Assembly: GCA_013398955.1 (NCBI GenBank)
Contig: VWPU01004155.1
Span: 124,001-188,000 of the forward strand
DNA: 64,000 nt
From: Callaeas wilsoni
Lineage: Eukaryota; Chordata; Aves; Passeriformes; Callaeidae
Direction of reading: 5' to 3'
Made by a program: the position numbers and the translations under genes. Below, piece after piece: positions 48,051-61,511 of this stretch (position 1 is its first letter; every line of letters begins with the position of its first letter). The notes beneath the pieces are model-generated. The model was given only the letters and a program-made list of their open reading frames with translations, was not told the origin of the DNA and ran no database searches.

Positions 48051-51000
48051 AAAAACCCTAGGCCATTGTATTAAACCAGCAGCACTGCTTTGCTACATGA
48101 AAGGTACGATTATAAAGCCAGCTGCTCAGGGAAAGGAAAAGCTGCAATGAAGATTAGCGGTGCTCCTTTTGTACATCTGTTTTGGAATTAATTATATAAT
48201 CATACAGCTTTTTTTCACAAGACTCCTGCCTTATTCAGTGCACAGAATGAATGTAGCTCACTGAATGGGTAACTCTAATATTTCAAATATAGGGAGCTTT
48301 CAATATTCAAGTGATTGATTCCAAATACTTAAAAATTGGTTTGGTTTGCATACAAATTGATCCTGAATTAGGCAATGGTCATGTCCATGATGTAAACACT
48401 TCAGTTAAATGACACATAGAGAAAACTTAATTGATACTTTACAGTTTCTCAGCAGATGTCTACATTCAAATGGAATTAATGTAAAATAATTTGCTGAAAA
48501 GATGTAGGTACGGTATCTGAATAAATCATTTGCATTTGTTCAAATGAAGTTATATGCAGTAGGAGGTGCTAGTTATACCAGCAAGCCATGAACATAGCTA
48601 TATTCTTGTCTCTCTTTTTCATATTGTGCATTAAAATGGCTCCAGAATGGGACTGATTACGTCTATATTATGTCAGCGTCATGCTGATGCAACTCTCTTA
48701 ATTTCAGTCTTTTATCACCTAACTGCCTGTTATAGCAGTAAAATCCAGTCTACACAGATATATACTCTATTTATTTTCCTATAGTGTCTTTTAATAGAAA
48801 GAATAAAATCATATGAGCATTCTTGAGGGCTAAGAGCTTGAATTCTAAGTAAAAAGTGGGGCACAGCTGAAACACATGGAAAAAGTGGAAGAGTGAAATT
48901 TTGTTTGTGGGTTCTAATGATTACGAGTGCCAGTTCATTTTCCCTCTCTCACAGTTTGAGTATGCTTTTACTGCACGTCCTTTCAATGCATTCTCTCTTT
49001 GTAACTCTATTCTCTTCATTTATGAAAGCTATCATGATGCTGTGAAGAACATGATACAGAAAAATAAACGCAGATTAGATATTGATATGTGAAATATAAT
49101 GCTACCAGTTCTTTTTATCCTTTCTGCGATTTGATCCAAATGCTGTGACTACATTATTGTGGTTAGATTAATGGGTAAAATATTTTCCCACAAGGAACCA
49201 CCACGTTTCTCCACTTAATTACCAGATGTTAAAAAAAGAACAAGTAGTTATTCTTCTGTGTACTCACCTGTGCCTTTTAGGTAATTACAGACAACGGCTA
49301 AGTGATTTCACGCAGCTTTTGCTGTGATGTTGCAGGATTATTGATGTTAAAAGTGATGCGTCTCGATAACGTAGTCTAGCATGATGTCATACACTGGCAG
49401 TCATTATGTCAGCTATGTGTGCCCCTTCAAACAGGGACTTTGTCTAATAGGTAGAATATGTATTGTTTTACAGTCTTGCTCCCTGCTACTTTCATATGCA
49501 TGGCTAGGAACAGAAGAGACCTAAATCCCAAAAACGTAAAAGATTATATAACTCAGACACCTCTTAAACTTAAATTGAGGGCAAGTCCACAATTTTTAAG
49601 GGTTTAACAATGTTAAACTTTTTATAAGAACAGGAAACTTTCAAATGCACGGATTGGGGAACATCAAAACTTCTATACTGTACCAGAAAAAGGGGAATCT
49701 TTATGGCATTTCTGCACTGCTAAAGCTGCACAAATGAGTCATGACAAGTTTAAGTGTCCTGTTCACTTTGTAGAGATATAAAGGATTCATAAAACTGAAG
49801 ACAGGAGAGTTAGACTATTGACACTTTAAAGGGAAATTATTTTCATCCATTGAGATGTGGAAAGGGAAGCCTCAAAGATACTCAGCTGATTAATTTCTTA
49901 GGATTAAGAGCAAATGTTCAGTTTCAGTTTGACACCTATCCTACAGTCTCTACTATTTTAACAATGTGTTTGAAGATACTGCTTTGTGCTTGATAGGTTT
50001 CCTCCCCCAGTCTAGCAGAGACAGTACCAGTAGGTTAAAGTCTTTGAATTGAATTAGCCATCCACATACTCCTACTGATGTAGAGTAGAACAAACTTCTA
50101 GCTTTTTATTCATCTTTTGTGTTGTGAATCCAAACCCAAAATTACAACTTCATTAAGGACTATGGATTAAGAGCTGCAATTCTTTCATAAACTACTTGTA
50201 GGTTTAGCAGATAGAAAAGAACCGTGGTAGACACTAAGCTACTACAGTCTTCATTTCAATTCATGTTTATGAAAATGTCACAGAAAGTCTTAAAATCTAG
50301 GCAGGGATTAATGATTTTAATTTTACTTTATTTTTTAGTTCTGTGATTGCAAATATTTTGTTGAAGTTAATACTGCAAGTATGCTATTGTAATTGAAGCA
50401 CTATTGCACTTGTGATTAGCACTGCATATGGTAGTAGATCCTCATGTTTCATAGTTTTCTGCAGTAGCCTTCCTATAGATATTTATAACTGTGTCAGCAA
50501 TATTAAGATCTCATGATTTAGGTTTTTTGATGTGTAATTTTGATCTATGCCTGTGCTTACAGTGATAAACCATGTTACCTACTAGGACCAGAAAAGAGCC
50601 AGTGCTGGAGCACAATGTCCATACCATGAGTGCTTTGGCACTTAGTTTGGGAATTGCTCTAGTCTGATTCCATGGATAGGTTACTAGCAGAAGTGAACAT
50701 GCTCCAGGTACAGTTTCATCAAAGATTTGGTTCCATTATATGAACCAAAATTAAATAAGTTGGGATGATCAGAGGAAAACTTCTAATACAGCAAATTTTA
50801 AAACAGAAAGTGAAGTCAATAAAAGTTGTTGCTGTCAGTATTTTACAAAGTATGCAAAAATGTGTAAACCAGTATGATTTCCATGAAAATAGCAGAAATC
50901 ATCTAACTTTAAGTCTTTCATATGTAATTAAAATTGATCATAAATTCAAAGATTATTTCTGTCATTTTTAAAAATTTTTGCATATGTTTGAAAAAATTGG

Positions 51001-51626
51001 GAAAAACTTTGGTTTTGAGATTTCCTAGTTTCCCTGTTGAAAAATGGTAACAAAAATAAACAGATAAAAATTGATAGCTTTACTTTTTTAAAATCAACAA
51101 ATTTTGAATCATATATTGATAAGCAATACAATTTTTTTCCATAAAAATTACTTCTCATTTTATTTTTGTCCTTTTTATATAAGAGCACATATAGAGATTC
51201 AGGACCATTGCTCCTAATTCCATTAAGGGAGATATTTCTTGTTACTTCATGCAAGACAAGGGTTGTGGTTGCCGTAAATTTAGACTGGAAATGTGTATAT
51301 TTGAATTGAGGCCTCTCATGTCTATTGTGAATTCAAAAGCTAGTGAAAAGGATTAATTCCTCCTTGACCTGTGAGTGACACGCAAATTTTCCTGAGACAT
51401 TTCCCGGAAAACTAAATGCTCCCAGAACTTAAAAATTTCAGTATAGTTTCTTCTTTTCAATAATCAGCTGGTACTATTTGCTAAATTTGATCCAAATTTT
51501 CTGACAGGATTACCTGATGTAAAGTGCCTTTCTTGCAAATAAATCTTTCAAGAATCTGTTCACAGTCATGTCAGGTAAGTTTTTCCTTTTTCTTCTTCAA
51601 CTCTTTTTTTTAATTGAATCACTGAC

Positions 51627-51668
51627 ATTTGTATTCCAGTAATATATATTTGTATTCCAGGAATATAT
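51627..51668 (+). repeat. Tandem duplication of a 21-bp unit
   Basis: ATTTGTATTCCAGTAATATAT is followed at once by the same unit with one change (T to G after CCAG). Confidence 0.9.
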
Positions 51669-53247
51669 ATAATTTCATGCTGCAGAGACAGAGCCCCTCA
51701 ATGTAGGCACACAGAATGAGAGACGATCCCTGGCCTGTATGGTTTATTAATTGGCTGGATAAATGATGGGAGGTGGGACCTTGCCTAAGGTGATAACAGA
51801 GGTCACTCATGGAGACGGCACTGGAAGATTTTTTTACTCATTACACAGAATTCCAGTGTCACATTGATGGACCTCCTAACAGCGTTTAAAATGCACAGTC
51901 ATTCAAGCTGGGGAAACAGAAATTAAACATATTACTTAAGCACATCTCCCCCTGCCAGTATTTCTCAGTCTTTGTTTCTTTTTAATCAGAAAAAAAATAT
52001 CCTTTAGGACTTACATAACCGACATGTCTTTCTGTTCCTTCAACTAATTCCTTTATATTCGTCCTATTCTGGCAAAACACAGAGAAAGGAGGTAAATCAT
52101 TCTTCCAGACTGTTATATACACGTACTTTGAAACAGCAGATAAAATCAAACAGCTAAGAAACAATTCCAGCATCTTCTTAACAGGACTAGAATTATTGGC
52201 AGAGAGTAAGGCCCTATTATTTGTATTTAATGGGAATTAACCTGTTCTTGGTCACAGTGTAGCACTACTACACAGACCTCCTAGGTTTTGTCATGCTTAA
52301 TAAGGTGTTCTTTTTTCACATTTTTTCCTCCATTCTATAGAAATAGTATAATCATTACTGTTAGCTGACAGGTCTCTCAGGAAATGTGTTCTTGATGTCT
52401 CACATACAAGCTTTCCTAAGCTTTAAATGCTGACTTTATCTAACTGGATTTCTCAGACTAGGCATAAAAAAATATAGATGCATTTCCCCTCTTGCTTAAT
52501 TATTATTTTGTTAAAAAAAACCATCAAATATGCTTCTTGCTGTCAGTGTATATGGAAACAGTGGAAGGAGATTAAAAAATTAAGTCTTTCTAATCATACC
52601 GTTGCTTGTGAAAAGGGAGCCTTTCACTGACTGTATTCTGTGGCAAAATGGATTATCACAAAACATGGCATCATGCTTTGCTGGGAAAAAAATGTGTCAT
52701 CTGTTTTGCTTTAATCTCATTGTGGAGTAATTGTCACAAATGTCTTCCATACGAAATTTTTCCTTATCCCATTTGGCTGACTAAGATTAAATATCAGTGC
52801 AAGAACACCTAAATAAAGCAGAATAGCAGATATTTCTGCAGCTATTCCTATTGCTGTTAATGAAGTTTAACCTCAGATCAATAGAGAGAGGAAAATGATA
52901 TGAATATTGCTTTCCGGGAGCTGTGATATATGTTTAAAGCAATGCCACATATGTTAAACTCCTAAGCATCTTACTTGCTGGGTAAATGCTGATTACTGTG
53001 AACTTTTCAAACATATCAAATGTATGGATTAAATAGATCAGTTCACAGTGTTTGGGCAACATTCTTAGTACTATGAAACATCCTGTCCACCTAACAGAGC
53101 AAAAATTTTAATTAACGTAACAGCATTTCTACAGTGACTCTTATATTCCTCTATCCTTTCTCTTAGGACAGCAAGGAGAGGAGAAAGTTATGATGAGATT
53201 ACAAATAATAAAATTAATTAAACCCTCATTTTTTAGTTTGTAAAATG

Positions 53248-53366
53248 GGCTTCCCCTTTCTCTTCCCCTTTCCCTCCATTTCGTTTCCTTTCTGTTTCCT
53301 TTTCTTTTCCTTTTCTTACCCTGCCTTGCCTTTGCCTTTTGCCTTTGCCCTTTGCCTTTTCTTTCT
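53248..53366 (+). repeat. Pyrimidine-rich tract with TTTGCC units
   Basis: A mostly C/T tract (CCCTTTCTCTTCCCCTTTCC, later TTTCCTTTTC) that ends in several TTTGCC/TTTTGCC copies at 53330-53360. Low-complexity DNA with no gene. Confidence 0.85.
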
Positions 53367-53748
53367 TGACAGTTATAAACTGAGGTAATTATAGTTCACT
53401 ATTCAGACATAAAACATGGTTTCATTTCAAGTCTTAAATATTATTTAAACTGCAAGATTCCCTTATGTGTAGGCACTGAGTGACTCATTCAAAACTGAAT
53501 AGATTTTAAAATAAAACTAGAAATTCATTTTGTGAGAGTGTCTTAATAGAAAATCAGTCCGAATAATAATTTGTTGCATATAAAGGATTCTACCCTTCCA
53601 AAAAAATAATTCATTGCCTTAGTGCTTTCAAATGCCAGTAAAGGTTAAATTTAGTTTAAAAAGTTGTTAAATGACTCAGACTCTTAAAAAAATTCAATTT
53701 TTTTTCAATTTCTACACTGATTTTCCCAAAGAATTCACCATCATTTTG

Positions 53749-53766
53749 AAAAAAAAAAAAAAAAAA
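53749..53766 (+). repeat. Poly(A), 18 nt
   Basis: Homopolymer run ending 50 nt upstream of the exon candidate at 53817. Confidence 0.9.
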
Positions 53767-53816
53767 TTGGTTATATGGGCAGTGTTATTTCTCTTGATTT
53801 TCACTTGCTCTGCCAG

Positions 53817-53854
53817 GGAGTCCTAGTCCTCGTGACCCCAGTCCTGGTGTCCAG
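53817..53854 (+). other. Candidate 38-nt exon (unconfirmed)
   Basis: A textbook acceptor (TTCACTTGCTCTGCCAG, preceded by more pyrimidines) is followed by 38 nt and a strong donor CAG|GTGAGC. The 38 nt are GC-rich and include a CpG, in a very AT-rich surrounding. Two frames are open: one reads SPSPRDPSPGVQ after completing a codon, the other GVLVLVTPVLVS. TGC motifs sit within 15 nt of the acceptor, as in neuronal microexons controlled by SRRM4, but that is inference. The host gene is not identified. If real, the window lies in a plus-strand gene with very large introns. Confidence 0.3.
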
Positions 53855-56800
53855 GTGAGCTATTTTGCTCTAAAATCACTTATGACAGCAGAGGGTGACT
53901 AATCAGCAGAAATGGATTATCTCCCTAGCAACAGCAGTACAACACTTGTGGAAGTATCCAAGGAGCTGGTGATAAACAGGCAAACTGGAATTATCTCTGA
54001 ATTAGTGGCATTTGAGCAGGTAGCAGTGGAAAACAGAATGACTTCAGTGTATCCAGGCAGGAAGCCCAGAGCACAGGAAACATGTAGCTCTTCTCAGGAG
54101 GTCAGACACAAAGGTTGTGACTTCTGCCTCCCATGACAGCAAACTACAGAGCACCAGATTATGCCCAGCCCTCCACTCATCCAAAGCACTCAAATCTTAT
54201 GTTCAGATTGCCTAACTGAAGAACTAAGGCACCTAAATAGTTAACCAGGCTACTCAACCACCAAAACAGATTTCTTCCTGTAGAAGAAAGAAATTTTCTA
54301 CAGTAAGGACTTTTCCTTTGAAGAGGGCTGCAAAGGCCTTTGCAAGAAATAAGGACTTTTGCAGCTTAACTTCTATTTTAAGTGCAGAGCACATTTCCTT
54401 GATTTTATCTTCTCTGATATCATACACATGGGTAGATGTAGGTGTGTGTACACATCATATTCAAAGGAAAATCCAGCTTGCTCTCTACACACTGGATAAG
54501 AGTGAAAAAAAGTTCAATTCATCTCTTCATAAAGTACTGAGAAGCGTTCAGCTACTATAATGAAAAATGCAGTAAAAGAATCAGGGTAGGGTATGAAGGA
54601 TTCTCAGACATCTTTCCCACCTGAAAAGTTTGCTTCCTCTGAATGACCCCAGAATACTATCTACTCTGAAGCATGCGGGAAAAGAGCAGCAGAGTGTTTT
54701 GGCACATAGGTGACACAGCCTGTGATTCCTTCCTTTTTGTAGAGCAAGAACAAAGAATAATGGGTCTAGCTTGTATGTCTTAATAGACTGGAGCTCATGG
54801 GCTTCCTGCCAAAGGGTTAAGTGCTGCTGTTTGGCCCTTGGTTTCAAACATAGAAACGGCCATCTTTCAATAGTAGATGTTTCTAAGCTAAATAAAGATT
54901 AGTTGGCTGAAGGAAGAAAAGCAGTTGTGAATAAAACATGGAAATAACAGCTGTGATACAATCTTCCTCTTAGCAGAGCATTTAGTTTGAGGTGGGTTTT
55001 CTTTTTATTTTTTTTCAGTTTTAATTCTGAGAGGGATTTCTATGGAAGATTGTTTTCAAAAGAAGGTATTATTCCACTACCGTGCACATTTAGATGCATT
55101 TGCCACTGAGCTTTTGAAGGATTCTAAGAGCATATTATGAGAAAAAAATGTTAGCAATTGTTCACGAAAAAAATCTGACAGTAAGGTCAAGTGAGCCACA
55201 AAGGAGGTGACATTTGCCGATTAAGCTCTTGCTACAACATGAAACAAGGTGAGCAAGAAAAGCATACAGCATTTAAGGATTTTGTCATATTTTTTATGGC
55301 AACAGTGTACTTTTATGTGTGCTAAAGAATGGAAATGAATTTTAATGCTTATCAGGCACTTAGGCTATCTTATATGAAACCAGATTTGGCAACTCCTCCT
55401 GCAGCTGTTGCAAACAAGTCCAGCCAATCATCAGTACTTGTGTGTTTCATTCATCCCTCTGTAAGAGAAATAGAGAAGCAATAGACTCAGAACATTTGGA
55501 AATTCAGTTTTAACAAAGTGGATGATTTTCTTTGCAGAGCCAAGTCTTTTAGTTTGTTCTTGTTGGGTTTTTATAATAATTTCACCAGCGGAATTGGATT
55601 GAGATTGCTGCCTTCACAACCACAGAAAGCAAAACAAAACTCTTTTCTAAGCTTCTAACAAAACCTCTGAGCTTCACCAATGTCTTCAAATGGAGAAAAA
55701 GCTTGTGTACAGCCCATTTTGAGTTCTGCAACGAAAGCTGTCAAAACCACACCTGTATGTTTTCATCCCATGTGATCTGGTGGCATGTTGTTAACTCCAA
55801 GTGCCCCATCAGGTAGCAGGAGTATTATCTTGTGTATAACTACTTATTTCCACCAGTGTGACAGCAATTCATGGGGTACTTTAAAATATTGTAATGTAAC
55901 TAACAATATTTTTATTGGTTAAAATAATTATGATAATAGTTTCTTTAGCAAATTTTCCAGCTTTCACTAAACATTTGGTAAAATCTGGCATTTTGCATCT
56001 GCTTCATTGAATTGTTAGCTGCATCTATATGAAAGATGTGCAGGAAATGTTCGTTCTGATAGTTAATATTTGACATGCTCTTTAGCTACCACTGATGATG
56101 ACACAAGTTTCAGGAGATATTAATTTTTTATACTTGTTTAGCCTTACCATTCAGGAAAAGTGACAAGTGCTTATGTCAAAGATTACAATCTGGTTAACTA
56201 GGAGCAATTAACTCATCATATGCGTGATAGTTTTCCTGGTTATCTGCACAGTACTTTCCAGCCTGTGTGCTCCTGATAATTCCTCTCCTTGTAGTTACTC
56301 AGGCAGACTCAGTCAGATGCTTAGATACTTCCAAAGCTAACCTAGAGTCTATTGCCATAGGTCTGAAGTAAATTCTTTAAAAATACCTGAACGTCAATAT
56401 GACCTATTCAAATTTTTGGCATTTTGATTATTTTGCCAAAAATCTCCCTTGATGGCTGCTGTTGTTACTCAAGAAAGGAAGAAGCTGTTAATTTTGTTTT
56501 GTCTTGATTAGATTTGGCTTGGTTTGGTTTTCTGGGAGATTGGGCTGAAGGCCACATACACGCTTATCGGGTCCTGGGTATTAGATTGGACAAAACTAGA
56601 TAAGGATGCACACATTCCAAAAGTGTGTGCAAAATGCCGACATGTCTTTTCCTCAGAGAAAACGCTGTCCAGGCTTGAATGATCAGATGTCCCTTATGCA
56701 TTCTGCTTCTTGGTCGCATTTTCAAGGCAAGCTGGAATAGAATATGTTGCAACTCATTTGTAATAACTTTTTAGTAGCCTTTAGTTCATTTTCCCATTTA

Positions 56801-58338
56801 GTCATGCAGTTTCTATTCTCTGTCATAGCTGCAAACATCATAGTTCACACATTTCAACAATAAGAGCTCTAAATTCCATATAGCAATATCATAGGATGCA
56901 GTCTCATTCCTTTTTGAGGATGCACAGATGACTTAGAGGGGATGTAGAGGTCTTTTTTTAGTAAGGGAATACCATTGCAACTACATGAGAGTAGCAGTGC
57001 TGCACCAGGCACCACTGATTAATTGATTTTGGAATGAAGATGATGTCTTACAGAACCTAGATAGCTGTGAGCTCAAAGTAAATTCTCCCAGTTTCAGTAG
57101 TCTTGTATTTCTGAATGTTGTTTTGGATTTTTTTTTCCTGAAGCAGTTATTTTGCCAATTTTCTAATTTATCTATTTTTATAATTGAAATATTATATGCA
57201 TCAGTGATACTTTAATGCTTCCTCTTCACTTTAGATGACAAAATAAACCATAAAGATAAGAAAATTTAAGCATTTTAAAGTACATGATCTATTTGCTATG
57301 GACCTGAAGGAAAAACGTAAAGGAATACTGAGATGCAGAAGAAAAGGTGCAAAAAAAAGAAACAGTGATAGGTAATAGAACATAACTCAATTTCGCCTTT
57401 TATTTTTTTTCTATCTGAATACTTTCATGTTGCCCTAGTGCTACTTGATGGTCAAAGGCATCTTCCACCTCTGATGAATCCAGAAAACATCAGGATATGC
57501 TATGCTCAGATTATGCTATACTGACTGACCTACTTGGTTGCCTTTAAGTTATGGCTAAGGCCTGCCTTTCTGCTCTGTCAGTTGTGTGAGTGATGCACAT
57601 TTGTTCTCCTGCCTTTCCACAATCATCCATCTGCAACCTGTAGTAAACTCCGTTCTCGCGCTGCTATGATACCATGGTATGTATTACTGTCTTGCTTGTT
57701 TCCAGTAATATGCCAAAGATAGAAGCTGAATAAGTACATCAGAATAAAGCTCTAATATGCCATATACACACTGTCCTAATCCCATTTGTCCATCATTATG
57801 TTTCCACTTACTCCCAAAGCAGCAAAAATCTTGGACACATTGCTGACAAATGCAGTGGATTGTATAAAGATACAATTCTGAGCAGTCTGCCCAAACCTGT
57901 ACAAACTGACTGACAGCTGGTTTGCTTCTGCAAGCTAACGTAAAGTGTGAATGCCATGAAGCTACCAATGTCACCTCGCTGCTTTCCCTCGCACAGGCTC
58001 TGCTGCTCACCCTGCCTTATCCTTGTTTCAGAATGCTCCCAGACCCTTGCATTTCCTTAACTAAAGGAGAGAAGCTCCATGTTCTCCTGGTGATTAGTAT
58101 ATCTGCCTAAAAGCATTATTACATTTCTGAGAAGGTTATCATTTGCCCTGAGCTGGTAAGCCAACCTGCAGGGCTGACTCTGCAGCTGTCATAACTGTGA
58201 AATCAACTCTATTGCATTGAGTTACCTCGCGGAGTAATTAATATGTGGAGTGTGCTAATGACTCTTCTCAGATTCTCGCATTCATATCTCCTGTAAATAT
58301 TCTACATGACATCTAAACGTCTCTACTGCTTTTCACCT

Positions 58339-58380
58339 CTGTGTGTGTCTGTGCATGTGTGTGTTTTTGTGTTTGTATGT
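58339..58380 (+). repeat. GT-rich simple repeat
   Basis: Interrupted (GT)n with C and T variants, about 42 bp. Confidence 0.85.
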
Positions 58381-59989
58381 GAAAAACTTACTGGTCTGGG
58401 CCTCTGTTTTTGCACTTAAGCTCACCAGATCTCACAAACTGCTTTGAATGTACAGATCTAGGTATAAATCATCCATACAAGTGGGAAATTATAGGATCTG
58501 TCTCTGACGTTATGGTACAGCTCTCCCTGTTTATTGTTTTGACTTAAGAAAAGGCAAAATGTTTTCTATGAGAGAAAAGGGAGCAGATAGAGGTGTGCTG
58601 TAGCCTTTTGTTAAAAAAAAAACAAAAACAAACATAACAAAGAAAGCTTTAATTATACATTCAAAGAGGAGGTGTCTACAAAGAGAGGAACAGTATTCTT
58701 TTTCAATTTTTGCGTACGTATTGGCTAATTGGGATACCGCAGGGGTGGAGACTAATGGAAGTCACTAAACACTATGTTGCTCAAAACCATAGGCCAGGAA
58801 AGCCTGCCTGTCTTAGTAAGACAAACATCTTTTAAAATTAGAATTTTATTTAACCTTGGAGTCAAATTTCTCATGGGAATGGTGCAATCTTTAAGAAGTT
58901 TCTCTGAAAATGGTGTTCTTTACAATGCAGTAGACACAGAAGACTTTTTTCCCCTTCTTTTGCTTTTACCTAAAACTAAGATGCCTTAAAATGTGAAAAG
59001 ACTTTCTTGCATCACTTCCCAACAAAAGGTTGAACCATTTTTCTGTCTTCAGCCTAGGAAGCACCACCCAGAAAAAATCTCTTGACTGTGAAGAAAATCC
59101 TGTACACTGAGAATTGGAAAATTGCTCAGCACTCACAAGATTTCCTGGTGGCATCAGCAGCCACCATGAGCCATGCTGAAAGTGATCCATCTTCCCATTA
59201 TGCTCCTTCTGAAAGGCTCTTGGCCTCTCTGGCAGCCCTGGACTGCCAAAACTTTGTGTAGGGGTTTGGAGTCAGAGGAGTGAGCTTGCAATAAGGGCTG
59301 CAGGGACAGCAGGTTACTGGTTTAGTGTGTGGAAAGGGTCAGAATACACCAACATTTGTAAATGACTTTAAAGATGAAAGAGGTGCTGGTAAAATAAAAG
59401 TTTTTATTCAAGGTTAACAATGAGTCCATTACAGACATTGATGATTTGAATTTGTTTTGACTAGATTTGTCAGAATCTGCAGCTGATTCTGACAGAATCT
59501 TTCTTCATCTTTAGATAGTAAGGTAGTTCTTGCCATATATTTCATTATGCATTCATCTACTTCACCTTTTTTCCTATAGGCAACACATTTTGGTTTCAGT
59601 TGGTTTGCTTGCTTCTCTGACAGCAGCAGCAGTGCTTTCAGGGTTTCTAGGTATCCTTTGAACAAAACTTGTCACTACACAAAAAAATTAAAATCTTTTC
59701 TGTATCTCACATCTAGTTCCTATCCTTTTTTGACATTGCTAAACAGTTTCTTCCAGTGATGATGTATCTTTGAAATTCATTAACATATTCATTCTGCAAC
59801 ATAAATTTCTTTTTATCAAGAAAGCTAAAGAGTGTTTCAAATGAAAAAGCCTTTGAAAAGCCTTCTCAGGAAATCTCTGTCTACAAAGCATTCAAAAAAT
59901 TTTTCTCATTGTGAAATGCCCTGCTCTGTGTTGCTGACTACAGTATTAGTACTGGGAAACAGAATTAAAAGCATTACTGTCAAAATTGA

Positions 59990-60057
59990 ATTTTTTTCCT
60001 TTTTTTTCGTATTTTCTTTTTTTTTTCTTTTTATTTTCTTTTCTTTTTTTTTTTTAT
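59990..60057 (+). repeat. T-rich low-complexity tract
   Basis: T runs with scattered C, A and G, about 68 bp. The 104-codon plus-strand ORF reading phenylalanine runs across it is an artefact. Confidence 0.9.
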
Positions 60058-61202
60058 TAGAGAATGCACAGCGTCAGATTTTCAAAAATCAGTTTTTTAG
60101 TTTTGGTTTACTTCTATCTTTCCACCTTGTGTGGAAGAGAAATTAAGACATGAGAAAAGATTCTTCAGAATCTTCCATTAGGTATTTAGGATAAGAACTG
60201 TGTTCTACAGCGAATTCATACAGTGCATAACACAATAGAAATAATTAGTTGAGACCTCCAAGTGCTATTATGTTATAAACACTCATCTACTCAGCAAACT
60301 AATTTAGTCTCTTCCATGGACTGTGGATGCCTCTTGTACAGACATGTGGAGCATAAAGAGAACATTGATACATCACTCCTTAAATGTTACACTATGCTAC
60401 AGTTTTAGGGAAATGCGTATAGAGATTTTTGGTGCATTTTTAGTGCAGAAGGAAATTTTCTTCCTTAGCAGTGTCTGTCTCTTTCCTACAGTATTGACTA
60501 GGACACATCATTTAAGTTGCATTACAGATTCCCTAGTACCTCCACTTCCTAACCTCCAATGCATGTATCTGGTGGACACAGGGGTGACAATGATATGTAT
60601 AACAAACAAAGGAGAAGTGACCTGTTTAAATTTCCTCCAGTGTGACTCTTGAGTAAACTCATAAAGGCTCTTCAGTTTATATAGGTGAGAGAGGCAAATA
60701 ACTGTGATAATGGAAAAGCTAATAAAAATAAAAGTTAGAACTGAATTTTAAAAAAAATAATTACAATTAGGACACAAAAGTGCCTATACTTGCATTGCCA
60801 AATACTATAGGCTAGTAAGAGCAGATGTGAAGGGCAAGAAAGTGCTGGGGATCTGATTCCTGCACTATGTATATTTCAAGACATTTTACCTTCAGACCAG
60901 TTCTGGACTGTTTGCATAGACTGAAATCCCTCTTGCAGATGGAGTGTGTTTGTTTTGCTGCTAAAGACCACAGTCCGGTTCCTTCAAATTCCTTCATCCG
61001 AAAGGAATCCAGTTTGTGTGCTTTGAGACCAATCTGTGACGCAAACCAAAAGATAGTGCAGAGACCAGATGGAGATATTCTTAGATCAGCAGATGATCCA
61101 AATTAAAACCCTAGGCAGGTATATGAAAACCAATTGCATTCAACTTAATATGCAAGTTGCTAATTATTATTTTAGTAATATCGTATGGATTTTATGAGGT
61201 TA

Positions 61203-61511
61203 TGTGGCAAGGTTTTGGTACCAGAGGGACTGCAGGATGACCTTCGTGGGAGGAGGTTATGGGCTGCCCTGTGACCGGCACAGCAACAGCTGGTTCCACA
61301 ATGGACCTAATTGAAATTGGCAAGAAGTTAAATTACTTTTCCACACATTGAGTCTGTTTTGCCCATGAAGGTAATTGGTAAATGATATTCCTGTCTTTAT
61401 CTTGACCTGTGAGCTTTCTTATCCTTTTTTCTCCCTCTGCCCCCTCTGAGAAGGAGGAGTGAGTGAGCAGCTGGGTGTGTATTGGCTCTTTGCAAAGGCT
61501 AGCCTACCACA
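61203..61511 (+). mobile_element. Internally deleted avian LTR, plus strand
   Basis: It starts TGTGGCAAGGTTTTGGTA and ends with the recognisable tail GTAATTGGTAAATGATATTC, then TTATCTTGACCTGTGAGC, GGAGGAGTGAGTGAGCAGC and finally CCTACCACA. I know both ends from a common bird ERVL-type LTR. The middle (promoter and poly(A) region) is mostly missing: the unit is only 309 bp and has no TATA box or AATAAA. The flanks (GGTTA left, ATAAT right) do not match. Its tail is related to the tail of the LTR at 40227-40646. Confidence 0.78.

Larger units (their letters stand above)
40801..61202. other. Unique AT-rich DNA, 20 kb
   Basis: No confident gene. It contains a poly(A)50 at 41475, purine- and pyrimidine-rich tracts (42171, 53248, 59990), an AAAC-type repeat (48011), a GT-rich run (58339), a small hairpin with a UUCG loop (46629-46651), a tandem 21-bp duplication (51627-51668), and the 38-nt exon candidate at 53817-53854. 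Segments at 48640-48800 and 49280-49450 look like conserved non-coding DNA by composition only. Confidence 0.5.

Noticed and set aside
59429..59665. 78-codon minus-strand ORF ending 40 nt before an AATAAA, considered as a last exon
   Set aside because: The only good acceptor upstream (TTTTTTTGTGTAG) would put a TGA as the first in-frame codon, and the ORF has no ATG; no family recognised.
60323..60652. 109-codon plus-strand ORF
   Set aside because: No start context, splice sites or motif; cysteine-rich by chance in T-rich DNA.
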